A stretch of DNA of 64,000 nucleotides from Streptomyces aureocirculatus. GTDB lineage: Bacteria > Actinomycetota > Actinomycetes > Streptomycetales > Streptomycetaceae. Below the pieces are notes generated by a model, which did no database searches, was not told the DNA's origin, and saw only the letters and a program-made list of their open reading frames with translations. Positions 41,514 through 50,830 of this stretch are shown piece after piece; within the stretch, counting starts at the first letter, position 1; each line of letters opens with the position of its first letter. The DNA lies in assembly GCF_000720475.1 (NCBI RefSeq), contig NZ_JOAP01000007.1, positions 248,001-312,000 of the forward strand, read 5' to 3'. The position numbers were made by a program, and so were the translations under genes.

Positions 41514-42493
41514 CCCCGTCCAAGCCGCAGTCCGGTGCCGTGAACCGGCTCCGTCCGCGCCGCTCCTGCCTGGCCGTGCCGGGCTCGAACCCGCGCTTCC
41601 TTGAGAAGGCCCAGGGCCTGCCCGCCGACCAGGTCTTCCTCGACTTGGAGGACGCCTGCGCGCCGCTCGCCAAGCCGGAGGCACGGCACACCATCGTCAA
41701 GTTCCTCAACGAGGGCGACTGGACGGGCAAGACTCGGGTCGTGCGCGTCAACGACTGGACGACCGAGTGGACGTACCGCGACGTCGTGACCGTGGTTGAG
41801 GGCGCGGGCCCCAATCTTGACTGCATCATGCTGCCGAAGGTGCAGGACGCCCAGCAGATCGTGGCGCTCGACCTGCTGTTGACGCAGATCGAGAAGACGA
41901 TGGGCTTCGAGGTCGGGCGGATCGGCATTGAGGCGCAGATCGAGAACGCGAAGGGTCTGGTCAATGTTGACGAGATCGCGGCGGCCTCATCACGTATTGA
42001 GACAATCATCTTCGGCCCGGCCGACTTCATGGCATCGATCAACATGAAGTCCCTCGTCGTGGGCGAGCAGCCGCCCGGCTACCCCGCGGACGCCTATCAC
42101 TACATCCTGATGCGCATCCTGATGGCGGCCCGCACCCACGACCTCCAGGCGATCGACGGCCCGTACCTCCAGATCAAGAACGTCGACGGCTACCGCGAGG
42201 TGGCGGGGCGGGCGGCCGCGCTCGGCTTCGACGGCAAGTGGGTACTGCACCCGGGCCAGGTGAAGGCCGCCAACGAGGTGTTCTCACCGTCCCAGGAGGA
42301 CTACGACCACGCCGAGCTGATCCTGGACGCGTACGAGTACTACACGTCCGAGGCGGGCGGCAAGAAGGGCTCGGCGATGCTCGGCGACGAGATGATCGAC
42401 GAGGCCAGCCGGAAGATGGCCCTGGTCATCTCCGGCAAGGGCCGCGCGGCCGGCATGCGGCGCACCAGCAAGTTCGAGGCCCCGGAGGCGTAG
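41510..42493 (+). CDS. mcl: L-malyl-CoA/beta-methylmalyl-CoA lyase
   Basis: A 327-residue HpcH/HpaI aldolase/citrate lyase beta family protein that cleaves beta-methylmalyl-CoA to glyoxylate and propionyl-CoA late in the ethylmalonyl-CoA pathway. RRSCLAVPGSNPRFLEKA, VFLDLEDACAPLAK and IEAQIENAKGLVNVDEIA are family motifs with the Mg-binding Glu/Asp; ALGFDGKWVLHPGQV is the C-terminal signature. It overlaps ecm by 4 bp. Confidence 0.92.
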   Translation: MTPSKPQSGAVNRLRPRRSCLAVPGSNPRFLEKAQGLPADQVFLDLEDACAPLAKPEARHTIVKFLNEGDWTGKTRVVRVNDWTTEWTYRDVVTVVEGAGPNLDCIMLPKVQDAQQIVALDLLLTQIEKTMGFEVGRIGIEAQIENAKGLVNVDEIAAASSRIETIIFGPADFMASINMKSLVVGEQPPGYPADAYHYILMRILMAARTHDLQAIDGPYLQIKNVDGYREVAGRAAALGFDGKWVLHPGQVKAANEVFSPSQEDYDHAELILDAYEYYTSEAGGKKGSAMLGDEMIDEASRKMALVISGKGRAAGMRRTSKFEAPEA

Positions 42494-42498
42494 GGATC

Positions 42499-43065
42499 AT
42501 GCAATTCGGCCGCACCTATGAAGAGTTCGAAGTGGGCGCCGTGTACAAGCACTGGCCGGGAAAGACGGTCACGGAGTACGACGACCACCTCTTCTGTCTG
42601 CTCACCATGAATCATCACCCGCTGCACATGGACAGCAACTACGCGGAGAGGACGACGGACTTCGGCAGGAACGTCGTCGTCGGCAACTACATCTACTCGC
42701 TGCTCCTCGGCATGTCGGTGCCGGACGTCTCGGGCAAGGCGATCGCGAACCTGGAGATCGAGTCGCTCCGGCACGTGGCGCCGACGTTCCACGGCGACAC
42801 GCTCTACGGCGAGACGACGGTCCTGGACAAGACGCCGTCGAAGTCCAAGTCGGACCGCGGGATCGTCCATGTGGAGACCAAGGGGTACAAGCAGGACGGC
42901 ACGCTGGTGTGCGTGTTCCGCCGCAAGGTGATGGTGCCGACCGAGACGTACATCAAGGAGCGCGGCGGCGAACAGCCCGGCCGCCCGGAGCTGTCCGCCC
43001 CCGCGGAGAAGAAGCCCGCCCCCGCACAGAAGTCCGTGCCCGCGGAGAAGAAGACGGAGAAGTAG
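42499..43065 (+). CDS. mch: Mesaconyl-CoA hydratase (MaoC-like)
   Basis: A 188-residue single hotdog-domain MaoC-type hydratase that hydrates mesaconyl-C1-CoA to beta-methylmalyl-CoA. RTYEEFEVGAVYKHWPGKTVTEYDDHLFC and the catalytic-type NHHPLHMDSNYAE (Asp/His) motif identify it; the canonical pathway hydratase is usually about 340 residues with two hotdogs, so this is the short actinobacterial form. The C-terminus is a Lys/Pro/Ala tail (AEKKPAPAQK). ATG at 42499 follows GGAGG and starts 5 bp past the lyase stop. Confidence 0.85.
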   Translation: MQFGRTYEEFEVGAVYKHWPGKTVTEYDDHLFCLLTMNHHPLHMDSNYAERTTDFGRNVVVGNYIYSLLLGMSVPDVSGKAIANLEIESLRHVAPTFHGDTLYGETTVLDKTPSKSKSDRGIVHVETKGYKQDGTLVCVFRRKVMVPTETYIKERGGEQPGRPELSAPAEKKPAPAQKSVPAEKKTEK

Positions 43066-43067
43066 CC

Positions 43068-44273
43068 ATGCCGCGTCTCGCCCAGACCGCCGGTCTGACC
43101 GACATCCAGCAGGAAATCCTGTCCACCGTCAGGGATTTCGTCGACAAAGAGATCATTCCGGTGGCGACAGGTCTTGAGCACCGCGACGAGTATCCGCAGG
43201 CGATCGTCGACGGGCTCAAGGAGTTGGGCCTGTTCGGTCTGATGATCCCCGAGGAGTACGGAGGCCTGGGCGAGTCGCTGCTGACGTACGCGCTGTGCGT
43301 GGAGGAGATAGCGCGCGGCTGGATGTCGGTGTCCGGCATCATCAACACCCACTTCATCGTGGCCTACATGCTCAAGCAGCACGGCACGCAGGAGCAGAAG
43401 GACCACTTCCTGCCGCGCATGGCGACGGGTGAGGTGCGGGGCGCGTTCTCGATGTCGGAGCCCGCGCTCGGCTCCGACGTGTCGGCGATCACGTCGAAGG
43501 CGGTCAGGGACGGCGACGACTATGTCCTGAACGGTCAGAAGATGTGGCTGACGAACGGTGGTTCGTCAACACTTGTCGCCGTACTCGTCAAAAGTGACGA
43601 AGGACACCCCGAGGGCACGGCCCCCCACAAGTCGATGACGACGTTTCTCGTGGAGAAGGAGCCGGGCTTCGGTGAGGTGCGGCCGGGACTCACCATCCCC
43701 GGGAAGATCGACAAGATGGGCTACAAGGGTGTCGACACCACCGAGCTGATCATGGATGGCCTGCGCATTCCGGCCAATCGCGTGCTCGGCGGCACGACCG
43801 GACGAGGATTTTACCAAATGATGGACGGCGTCGAAGTCGGCCGCGTGAATGTCGCGGCGCGTGGCTGCGGCGTCGCGCAGCGTGCCTTCGAGCTGGGCGT
43901 CTCCTATGCCCAGCAGCGGCACACGTTCGGCAAGCCCATCGCCCAGCACCAGGCAATTCAGTTCAAGCTCGCCGAGATGGCTACCAAGGTCGAGGCCGCC
44001 CATGCCATGATGGTGAACGCAGCACGCAAAAAGGACTCCGGGGAGCGAAACGACCTCGAAGCGGGGATGGCCAAGTATCTGGCGTCCGAGTACTGCAAAG
44101 AAGTGGTGGAGGACGCGTTCAGGATCCACGGCGGCTACGGCTTCTCGAAGGAGTATGAAATCGAGCGTCTCTACCGGGAGGCGCCCATGCTCCTGATCGG
44201 TGAAGGTACCGCTGAGATCCAGAAAATGATCATTGGCCGTCGACTCCTCGAAGAGTATCGATTCCAGGGCTGA
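43068..44273 (+). CDS. mcd: Methylsuccinyl-CoA dehydrogenase-like acyl-CoA dehydrogenase
   Basis: A 401-residue FAD acyl-CoA dehydrogenase, placed by context as the enzyme oxidising (2S)-methylsuccinyl-CoA to mesaconyl-Co[16 protein letters not shown] and MWLTNGG are FAD/substrate motifs; RQHTFG-type ...[16 protein letters not shown] and [39 protein letters not shown] carry the usual catalytic-Glu region (YREAP/EGTAEI). Methylobacterium Mcd is longer (about 550 residues), so this is the compact actinobacterial version. The 2-bp gap to mch supports cotranscription. GC content of the 3' third is slightly lower than neighbours. Confidence 0.88.
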   Translation: MPRLAQTAGLTDIQQEILSTVRDFVDKEIIPVATGLEHRDEYPQAIVDGLKELGLFGLMIPEEYGGLGESLLTYALCVEEIARGWMSVSGIINTHFIVAYMLKQHGTQEQKDHFLPRMATGEVRGAFSMSEPALGSDVSAITSKAVRDGDDYVLNGQKMWLTNGGSSTLVAVLVKSDEGHPEGTAPHKSMTTFLVEKEPGFGEVRPGLTIPGKIDKMGYKGVDTTELIMDGLRIPANRVLGGTTGRGFYQMMDGVEVGRVNVAARGCGVAQRAFELGVSYAQQRHTFGKPIAQHQAIQFKLAEMATKVEAAHAMMVNAARKKDSGERNDLEAGMAKYLASEYCKEVVEDAFRIHGGYGFSKEYEIERLYREAPMLLIGEGTAEIQKMIIGRRLLEEYRFQG

Positions 44274-44455
44274 ATGTCCGAGTTGGGGCGATTTCTTCGA
44301 GATTAAATCGAGAAGAAGATCACACCCAGTCAGCACGCTCCGGCGGCCGACTCGGCTTCCTGGCTTGCCCAGTTGTGGCTCGCAACCGATACGATCCCGG
44401 GAAAGCCGCCGTCCCCCCGTATGCAGTGCGGCATCATCCGCTACGAAGGTCATCC

Positions 44456-45112
44456 ATGCCCCACAGCCAAACCTCTGCACCTCGCGTCAGCTTCCTCGGT
44501 GGACGCCTCGCGCGCGGAGCATCGCCGTGGCTCCTGCCGACCGTCGCCACCGCGGCACTCAGCCTGGCCGGGTCGCGCCGCTCCAAGGGCGCGGCCGCGA
44601 TCGCCGTGCCCACGACCGCGCTCGCGGCGGGCATGCTGTGGTTCTTCCGCGACCCCGAGCGCGAGATCACCCCCGGCCGGGTCATCTCACCGGCCGACGG
44701 CGTCGTCCAGAGCATCATGCCCTGGAAGGACGGGCGCACCCGCGTCGCGATCTTCATGAGCCCGCTGAACGTCCACGTCAACCGCGCGCCGCTGGCCGGC
44801 ACCGTGACGTCCGTCGAGCACATTCCGGGCGGTTTCGTCCCGGCGTTCAACAAGGAGAGCGAGAACAACGAGCGCGTTGTCTGGCACTTCGACACCGAGC
44901 TCGGCGACATCGAGATGGTCCAGATCGCGGGTGCCGTCGCCCGGCGCATCGTGCCGTACGTGCCGCAGGGCACGAAGCTGGAGCAGGGCGAGCGCATCGG
45001 TTTGATCCGCTTCGGCTCGCGCGTCGACATCTACCTCCCCGAGGGCGTCGAGGTGGACGTCGAGGTGGGGCAGAAGACCGTGGCTGGGGTGACTCGCATT
45101 GACCGTGACTGA
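44456..45112 (+). CDS. psd: Phosphatidylserine decarboxylase
   Basis: A 218-residue membrane-associated PSD of the short archaeal/actinobacterial type, forming phosphatidylethanolamine. A hydrophobic stretch near residues 35-60 precedes [23 protein letters not shown] and [28 protein letters not shown] near the C-terminus contains the Gly-Ser autocleavage site whose Ser becomes the pyruvoyl group. ATG 44456 fits the family. Its end overlaps the pssA start. About 180 bp separate it from mcd, so it may have its own promoter. Confidence 0.93.
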   Translation: MPHSQTSAPRVSFLGGRLARGASPWLLPTVATAALSLAGSRRSKGAAAIAVPTTALAAGMLWFFRDPEREITPGRVISPADGVVQSIMPWKDGRTRVAIFMSPLNVHVNRAPLAGTVTSVEHIPGGFVPAFNKESENNERVVWHFDTELGDIEMVQIAGAVARRIVPYVPQGTKLEQGERIGLIRFGSRVDIYLPEGVEVDVEVGQKTVAGVTRIDRD

Positions 45113-45962
45113 TCCTGAGACACCGGCGGGCTGGGTGCCCGAGTCCGCAGAGAACGGCGTGGACGACGTCGAGGAGGACATGCCGCTCTCGCTGCGCCTC
45201 TCGATAGCGGACACACTGACCCTCGGCAACGCCACCTGCGGCTTCATGGCGGTGTACTTCACCACCACCGGCATCCTCATCCCGCATCTCACGGGCAGTG
45301 ACGAGTCTGGCATGGCCCGTCACAGCGCGGCGACGGCCGTGATCCTGATGCTGTGCGCGGCGGTCTTCGACCTGTTCGACGGGCTCGTGGCCCGCAAGCT
45401 GCGATCCTCGCCGATGGGCGCCGAGCTGGACAACCTCTCGGACCTGATCAGCTTCGGGCTCGCCCCGGCGTACTTCGTGCTCGTGTACGGCATGGTCGCC
45501 GACGACGCCCATCAGCGGGTGGCGGCGGTGGGCGCGATCGTGGTGCTCCTGGCGGTGGTGCTGCGGCTTGCGAGATTCTCCTGCGTCACCCTGCGCGACG
45601 GGGTGTTCCAGGGCATGCCGTCCCCGTTCGGGGCGCTGACCGTGGTCTCGATCGTGCTTCTCGAGCTGCCCTTCGTGGCCACGCTCCTCGCCATCATCGG
45701 CACCGCCTGGCTGATGGTCAGCCGGGTCGAGTACCCGAAGCCGCGCGGTCCCCTCGCGGTGGCCATGCTCGCCTGGATCGTCGCAGCGATGGGGCTGCTC
45801 GCCGCCTGGGCCTTCGACGCGCCCGGTGGGCAACTGCTGCTCCAGACCGGGTGTGCCCTGCAGGCCGTGCTCGGTGCGGTGATCCCGCTGTTCGCCACGG
45901 CCCGCCGGGTGAACAACTTCCGCGACAACCGGCGTGAGGCGCGGGCCGCGCAACTGCCGTAG
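45105..45962 (+). CDS. pssA: CDP-diacylglycerol-serine O-phosphatidyltransferase
   Basis: A 285-residue polytopic membrane enzyme making phosphatidylserine from CDP-diacylglycerol and serine, feeding psd. [18 protein letters not shown] then [13 protein letters not shown] is the CDP-alcohol phosphatidyltransferase motif; seven rather than the usual eight residues lie between AR and G. About seven hydrophobic helices follow. GTG 45105 is preferred to a TTG at 45099; either overlaps the psd stop, so the two are coupled. The first ~30 residues are acidic. Confidence 0.92.
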   Translation: MTDPETPAGWVPESAENGVDDVEEDMPLSLRLSIADTLTLGNATCGFMAVYFTTTGILIPHLTGSDESGMARHSAATAVILMLCAAVFDLFDGLVARKLRSSPMGAELDNLSDLISFGLAPAYFVLVYGMVADDAHQRVAAVGAIVVLLAVVLRLARFSCVTLRDGVFQGMPSPFGALTVVSIVLLELPFVATLLAIIGTAWLMVSRVEYPKPRGPLAVAMLAWIVAAMGLLAAWAFDAPGGQLLLQTGCALQAVLGAVIPLFATARRVNNFRDNRREARAAQLP

Positions 45963-45985
45963 CGGCGCTTGTCCGTCTTGTACGC

Positions 45986-46029
45986 CGCCAAAGGGGGCCT
46001 GAACCTCATGGTTCGGGCCCCCTTTGGCG
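45986..46029. terminator. Strong bidirectional terminator between pssA and glycerate kinase
   Basis: 20-bp arms (45986-46005 and 46010-46029) pair with one T.G wobble and a 4-nt TCAT loop; the inner AAAGGGGGCC/GGCCCCCTTT is fully paired. Confidence 0.88.
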
Positions 46030-46086
46030 TGGGTGAGCGCCCGCGTCTCGGGCACCCCCCGGACGGCGGGCGGGTACGGCGCCGGG

Positions 46087-47277
46087 TCAGGTCAGGAAGT
46101 CGGTGGCGATGCCGGCCGACAGGCGCTCCAGGAGGGGGCCCGCCTCGGCCACGCAGCGGGCGACGTCCGGTTCGATGTCGGTGAGGGCGTAGGCCCGTCG
46201 GATCCCGGCGGTGCCGAGGGCCGAGGGAGGCAGCGCGAGCCGCCCGCAGACGGCGACGACCTCGATCCCCGCGGCCCGGGCCGCGGCCGCCACCCCGGCA
46301 GGAGCCTTCCCGTGCAGGGTCTGCTCGTCGAGGGACCCCTCCCCCGTGATGACGAGCGCCGCCCCGGCGAGCGCGGGCGCGAAGCCGAGCACGTCGAGCA
46401 TCACCTCGATGCCGGGCCTGAACGACGCCCCGAGGCCCACGAGCGCCCCGTACCCGATCCCGCCCGCCGCACCGGCGCCCGGCGCGTCCGCGTGCTCCAG
46501 GGCCTCCGGCCCGACGTCCCGCGCCAGGACCCGCGCGAAGTGCGCGAGGGCGGCGTCGAGCGCCGCCACGTCCTCGGGTGCGGCGCCCTTCTGCGGCCCG
46601 TACACCGCGGGTGCGCCCTTCGGCCCCGTCAGCGGGTTGTCGACGTCGCTGGCGAGCACCACGTCGACGTCGGCGAGGCGCGGGTCGAGGCCGGACAGGT
46701 CGGCGGACGCGAGATCCCGCAGCGGGCCGCCGCCGGGTGCGACGAGCTGCCCTTCGGCGTCCAGGAACCGGGCGCCGAGCGCGGCCAGCATGCCCGCCCC
46801 GCCGTCGGTCGTGGCGCTGCCGCCGACGCCGAACACGATCGTGCGCGCGCCCGCGTCGAGCGCGGCGCGGAGCAGCTCCCCGCTGCCGTACGTCGTCGCG
46901 GTGAGCGGCGCGAACGTACCTTCGGGCAGCAGTTGCAGCCCCGAGGCCTCGGCCATCTCCACGACGGCGGTGCTGTCCCGCAGCGCGTAAGCCGCCACCA
47001 CCTCGTCACCGAGCGGCCCGGTGACCCGCGCCTCCCGGCGTTCGAACCCCGCGGCCACGGCCGCGTCGACCGTGCCGTCACCGCCGTCCGCCACGGGCAG
47101 GGCCCGCACCGGCAGGTCAGGGACCACACCGTGCAGCCCCGCCGTCACGCGCTGCGCCACCTGCACGGCCGTGAGGGAGCCCTTGAACTTGTCCGCGGCG
47201 ATCAGCACATGGCCGCGGCCCGTGCCCCCGGCGCCGTGTCCCGCGCCGTCTCCCGCCGTCACTGCAGCGTCCGCCAC
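46087..47277 (-). CDS. Glycerate kinase
   Basis: A 396-residue GlxK-type (class II family) glycerate kinase that phosphorylates D-glycerate with ATP. VLIAADKFKGSLTAVQVA, RALPVADGGDGTVDA, GVGGSATTDGGAGMLAALGA and ITGEGSLDEQTLHGKAPAGVA are signature blocks. GTG at 47275-47277 has AAGGGGA 8 nt upstream; the first ~20 residues are Gly/Ala-rich and not conserved. The lyase of the ethylmalonyl-CoA pathway produces glyoxylate, so glycerate metabolism here could be related, though the gene is on the opposite strand. Confidence 0.9.
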   Translation of the reverse strand: MADAAVTAGDGAGHGAGGTGRGHVLIAADKFKGSLTAVQVAQRVTAGLHGVVPDLPVRALPVADGGDGTVDAAVAAGFERREARVTGPLGDEVVAAYALRDSTAVVEMAEASGLQLLPEGTFAPLTATTYGSGELLRAALDAGARTIVFGVGGSATTDGGAGMLAALGARFLDAEGQLVAPGGGPLRDLASADLSGLDPRLADVDVVLASDVDNPLTGPKGAPAVYGPQKGAAPEDVAALDAALAHFARVLARDVGPEALEHADAPGAGAAGGIGYGALVGLGASFRPGIEVMLDVLGFAPALAGAALVITGEGSLDEQTLHGKAPAGVAAAARAAGIEVVAVCGRLALPPSALGTAGIRRAYALTDIEPDVARCVAEAGPLLERLSAGIATDFLT

Positions 47278-47410
47278 CTTGCATTCCCCTTGCTTCCGGG
47301 CCTTGCTCGCGTCAAGGCAGTCGCGCCGCTGCGACCATAACCGCAGGAGGGGCCCGCTGCCCAGATCACCGCCCGGCCCGCGCCCGGCCCGGCGGACTAC
47401 GCTTCGCCCC

Positions 47411-47905
47411 GTGACCACTCTCGACTACGCCACGTACATCGCGAGCCTCCCGCGCATCCTCGCCGGAGCCGCCACCGTCATCCGGGACCGCGCCGGGCGC
47501 GTCCTGCTCGTCGAGCCCAACTACCGGGAGGGCTGGGCGCTCCCGGGCGGGACCGTGGAGTCGGACGACGGCGAGAGTCCGCGCCAGGGCGCGTTCCGCG
47601 AGACGGCGGAGGAGATCGGTCTGGACGTCGAGCCGGGCGGGCTGCTCGCCGTGGACTGGGTGGCGGGTACGGCGGAGCGACCGCCGCTGGTGGCGTTCCT
47701 GTACGACGGCGGGGTGCTGCCCGACGACCGCTTCGAGGCGATCAGGCTCCAGGAGGAGGAACTGCTCTCCTGGCGCCTTGTCGCCCGCGAGGAGCTGTCG
47801 GCGTACCTCCCGGCGCCCCTCGCCGACCGGGTGCTCGCCGCGCTCGACGCCCTGGACGCGGGCACCGGCGCGGTGGAGCTGGAGAACGGACGCCGGGCCC
47901 GCTGA
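47411..47905 (+). CDS. Nudix hydrolase
   Basis: A 164-residue Nudix protein. WALPGGTVESDDGESPRQGAFRETAEEIGLD is the Nudix box with REtaEEiG; spacing between GG and the first Glu is two residues longer than consensus. It hydrolyses a nucleoside diphosphate linked to an unknown group. GTG at 47411 starts 133 bp from the divergent glycerate kinase gene. Confidence 0.88.
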   Translation: MTTLDYATYIASLPRILAGAATVIRDRAGRVLLVEPNYREGWALPGGTVESDDGESPRQGAFRETAEEIGLDVEPGGLLAVDWVAGTAERPPLVAFLYDGGVLPDDRFEAIRLQEEELLSWRLVAREELSAYLPAPLADRVLAALDALDAGTGAVELENGRRAR

Positions 47906-47959
47906 CCCGGCGTCCGTGCGGGTCTCCCGCGCAGCCGGGCGGCTGGAGGTGCCGGGCGG

Positions 47960-48460
47960 CTAGAACAGCGTGGTGCCGGTGTCGGACGCGCCGTTCTCGA
48001 ACGCGAGGAGCCGCTGCTTGCGGTCGAGCCCGCCGCCGTACCCCGTCAGACCGCCGTTCGCGCCGATGACGCGGTGGCAGGGCACGATGACGCTGATGGG
48101 GTTCTTGCCGTTGGCGAGCCCGACCGCGCGGGAGGCCGAGGGCCTGCCGAGGGCGGCGGCCAGTTCGCCGTACGTACGGGTCTGCCCGTACGGGATCTCA
48201 AGGAGCTGCTGCCACACGGAGCGCTGGAACGGGGTGCCGTCGAGGCGCAGCGGGAGGTCGAACTCCTTGAGGTCGCCCGCGAAGTAGGCCTTGAGCTGGG
48301 CGACGGTCGGGGTGAAGGGGGTCGGGTCGCGGTCGCCGAAGGTCTCCTCAGCGGGCCGGTGACGATGGTCGGTCATGTAGAGACCGCTCAGGGTGCCGTC
48401 GGTGGCGACGAGGGTGAGCGCTCCGTAGGGGCTGTCGATGACGGTGTGCTGTCGGTGCAT
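47960..48460 (-). CDS. ogt: Methylated-DNA-[protein]-cysteine S-methyltransferase
   Basis: A 166-residue suicidal repair protein that takes the O6-alkyl group from guanine onto Cys128 in [39 protein letters not shown] contains the DNA-binding helix with the Arg finger. ATG at 48458-48460 lies 44 bp after the Ada-AlkA stop, so the two repair genes probably form an operon. Confidence 0.94.
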   Translation of the reverse strand: MHRQHTVIDSPYGALTLVATDGTLSGLYMTDHRHRPAEETFGDRDPTPFTPTVAQLKAYFAGDLKEFDLPLRLDGTPFQRSVWQQLLEIPYGQTRTYGELAAALGRPSASRAVGLANGKNPISVIVPCHRVIGANGGLTGYGGGLDRKQRLLAFENGASDTGTTLF

Positions 48461-48504
48461 GGTGGACGCCTTACGCGGTTTATGCCCCGGGGCGGTGAAT
48501 GCCC

Positions 48505-50151
48505 TTACGCGGGGAGGTGGTTGATGGCGTGGTCGTCGGTGGCCCACAGGTACTGCACGGCGTACGCCCGCCAGGGGCGCCAGGCGGCCGCGCGTGCCGT
48601 GAGCGCCGCGGGGGTGTGCGGCAGGCCCAGTGCCTGGGCGGCGCGCCGGATGCCGAGGTCGGACGGCAGGAAGGCGTCCGGGTCGCCGAGTGCCCGCATC
48701 GCGATGACCTCCGTGGTCCAGGGCCCGAAGCCGGGCAGCGCGGTGAGCTGGGCGCGGGCGCGCTCCCAGTCGTTCTCGACGCCCAGTTGCAGGGTGCCGT
48801 CGGCGAGGTGGCGCACCAGGGTCGTCAGGGTCGTGCGGCGGCTCCGGGGCAGGGCGAGCGATTCCGGGTCGAGGGCGGCGAGGGCCTCCGGCGCGGGGAA
48901 GAGGTGGGTGAGGCCGCCCTCCGGGTCGTCGACGGGCTCGCCGTGCGCGGCGACCAGGCGGGCGGCGTGGGTGCGGGCGGCGGCCGTGGAGACCTGCTGG
49001 CCGAGGACGGCGCGTACGGCGAACTCGGCTTCGTCCACGGTCCGGGGCACCCGCCGGCCGGGCGCCTTGGCGACGAGCGGGGCGAGCAGCGGGTCGTCGG
49101 CGAGCTGGTCGTCGACGGCGACGGGGTCGGCGTCCAGGTCGAGCAGGCGGCGGCAGCGGCTGATCGCGATGGTCAGGTCGCGCGGATCGGTGAGGGTGAG
49201 CCGGCAGCCGATGTGGTCGGGTTGCGGGATGAGGGCCACGATGCCATGACCGTAGGGCAGCCGCAGGGTGCGCCGATAGGCACCGCCGCGCCATTCCTCC
49301 ACACCCGGCACGGCCGTGGCGGCGAGGTGTCCGAAGAGGTTGTCGGGGTGGAGGGGGGCGCGGAAGGGCAGCCGCAGCGAGATGGCGCCGAGGGCGGCGA
49401 AGCCGCGAGCCTCGACGCGACCGTCGGCCCCCGCCGGGGAGACCCCGCCAGCGCCGCCGTCGGCCCCCACCGGGGAGGCCCCCTTCGCGAAGCGCCCGGT
49501 GGCTTCGCCCCCGCGGGGGCCGCTGCCCGAGCTGTGCTTGGCGGCGCGCTCCCGGAGTTCGCCGGGGGCGAGGGCGAAGACCTCGCGGACCGTGTCGTTG
49601 AACGTCCGGATCGAGGAGAAACCGGCGCCGAAGGCGATCCGGGCCATCGGCAGCGCGGTGGTCTCGATGAGCAGCCGCGCGGTCTGGGCGCGCTGGGCGC
49701 GGGCGAGGGCGAGGGGTCCCGCGCCGAGTTCGGCGAGGAGCTGCCGTTCCACCTGGCGGGTGCTGTAACCGAGGCGCTCGGCGAGGCCGGGGACTCCTTC
49801 GCGGTCGACGACGCCGTCACCGATCAGCCGCATCGCGCGGGCCACCAGGTCGGCACGCTGGTTCCACTCGGGCGAGCCGGGACTGCTGTCGGGGCGGCAG
49901 CGCTTGCAGGCCCGGAACCCGGCCTGCTGGCAGGCGGCCGCACTCGGGTGGAAACTCATGTTCGCGGGCTTGGGCGGTACGACGGGACAACTGGGCCTGC
50001 AGTAGATCCCGGTCGTCAGGACAGCGGTGAAGAACCACCCGTCGAACCGCGCGTCCTTGGACCGCACGGCCCGCACACACCGGTCGAAGTCCCCGTACAT
50101 CCCTGCGGGCGCGGCTGTTTCACGGGGGGTGGTGTGCGGTGTGTTCGTCAT
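48505..50151 (-). CDS. alkA: Ada-type sensor/AlkA 3-methyladenine DNA glycosylase fusion
   Basis: A 548-residue three-part protein. The N-terminal Ada zinc domain has Cys51, Cys55, Cys82 and Cys85 (YCRPSC, CKRC), and one Cys accepts methyl groups from DNA phosphotriesters. An AraC-type helix-turn-helix follows (about 95-205, [15 protein letters not shown] and [10 protein letters not shown]). After a Gly/Ala linker the C-terminal half is an AlkA glycosylase with the helix-hairpin-helix [21 protein letters not shown] and the catalytic Asp in FLPSDLG. It both senses methylation damage and excises alkylated bases, and probably activates itself and ogt. Confidence 0.95.
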   Translation of the reverse strand: MTNTPHTTPRETAAPAGMYGDFDRCVRAVRSKDARFDGWFFTAVLTTGIYCRPSCPVVPPKPANMSFHPSAAACQQAGFRACKRCRPDSSPGSPEWNQRADLVARAMRLIGDGVVDREGVPGLAERLGYSTRQVERQLLAELGAGPLALARAQRAQTARLLIETTALPMARIAFGAGFSSIRTFNDTVREVFALAPGELRERAAKHSSGSGPRGGEATGRFAKGASPVGADGGAGGVSPAGADGRVEARGFAALGAISLRLPFRAPLHPDNLFGHLAATAVPGVEEWRGGAYRRTLRLPYGHGIVALIPQPDHIGCRLTLTDPRDLTIAISRCRRLLDLDADPVAVDDQLADDPLLAPLVAKAPGRRVPRTVDEAEFAVRAVLGQQVSTAAARTHAARLVAAHGEPVDDPEGGLTHLFPAPEALAALDPESLALPRSRRTTLTTLVRHLADGTLQLGVENDWERARAQLTALPGFGPWTTEVIAMRALGDPDAFLPSDLGIRRAAQALGLPHTPAALTARAAAWRPWRAYAVQYLWATDDHAINHLPA

Positions 50152-50200
50152 GGGTCAAGGATCGGGGACGGCGCCGCGCCGAGCTGGCGGGAATCCGACA

Positions 50201-50734
50201 TCAGCCCTGCGCGGCAAGGGCCTGCGCGAACGCCTCGTACGCGGCCTCGTCGAAAAGCACGAACCGCACCTCGTCGAAGTCCTCCGGTGCCGCCGCCAAG
50301 GCACCCCGCACCGTGCTCACGGCGATCCGTGCGGCGTCGTCGAGGGGCCAGCGGTACACCCCCGTGGAGATCGCGGGGAAGGCGACCGTGCGGGCCCCGA
50401 GCCCGGCCGCGACCCGCAGCGACTCGCGGTGGCAGGAGACAAGGAGCGCCGAGCGGTCCTCGGTCGCCGACCACACGGGCCCGACCGTGTGGATGACGTG
50501 GTCCGCCGCGAGCCGTCCCGCGGTCGTCGCCACCGCCTGCCCGGTCGGCAGTCCCTTGCCGTACCGCGAGGCACGCAGATCGCGGCAGGCGGCGAGGATG
50601 TCGGGGCCGCCGCGCCGGTGGACGGCACCGTCCACGCCCCCGCCGCCGAGCAGCGAGGAGTTCGCGGCGTTCACGAGGGCGTCGGCGCGCTGCCGGGTGA
50701 TGTCGCCCTGAACGAGCGTGACGCGGGCGGTCAT
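50201..50734 (-). CDS. Macrodomain protein (O-acetyl-ADP-ribose deacetylase-like)
   Basis: A 177-residue MacroD-type protein. [36 protein letters not shown] is the ADP-ribose-binding and catalytic loop with the conserved Asn and Asp; [18 protein letters not shown] is the second signature loop. It removes ADP-ribose or acetyl groups from ADP-ribose adducts. ATG at 50732-50734 has AGGAGG upstream. It lies 89 bp after the FAD oxidoreductase stop. Confidence 0.93.
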   Translation of the reverse strand: MTARVTLVQGDITRQRADALVNAANSSLLGGGGVDGAVHRRGGPDILAACRDLRASRYGKGLPTGQAVATTAGRLAADHVIHTVGPVWSATEDRSALLVSCHRESLRVAAGLGARTVAFPAISTGVYRWPLDDAARIAVSTVRGALAAAPEDFDEVRFVLFDEAAYEAFAQALAAQG

Positions 50735-50794
50735 GCGGCCTCCTGTGCGAGGGGCGGGGTGTCCCGGGCGGGCGGGACCGGCGGAACGCAGGGG

Positions 50795-50830
50795 GGCCGT
50801 CACTTCGGCTGTCACTGCGGCCGTCACTTC
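50795..50830. repeat. 12-bp x3 tandem repeat covering the oxidoreductase stop
   Basis: GGCCGTCACTTC at 50795 and 50819, with GGCTGTCACTGC between them. Read on the minus strand each unit carries TGA in the same frame, giving three in-frame stops in a row after the oxidoreductase. Confidence 0.85.
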
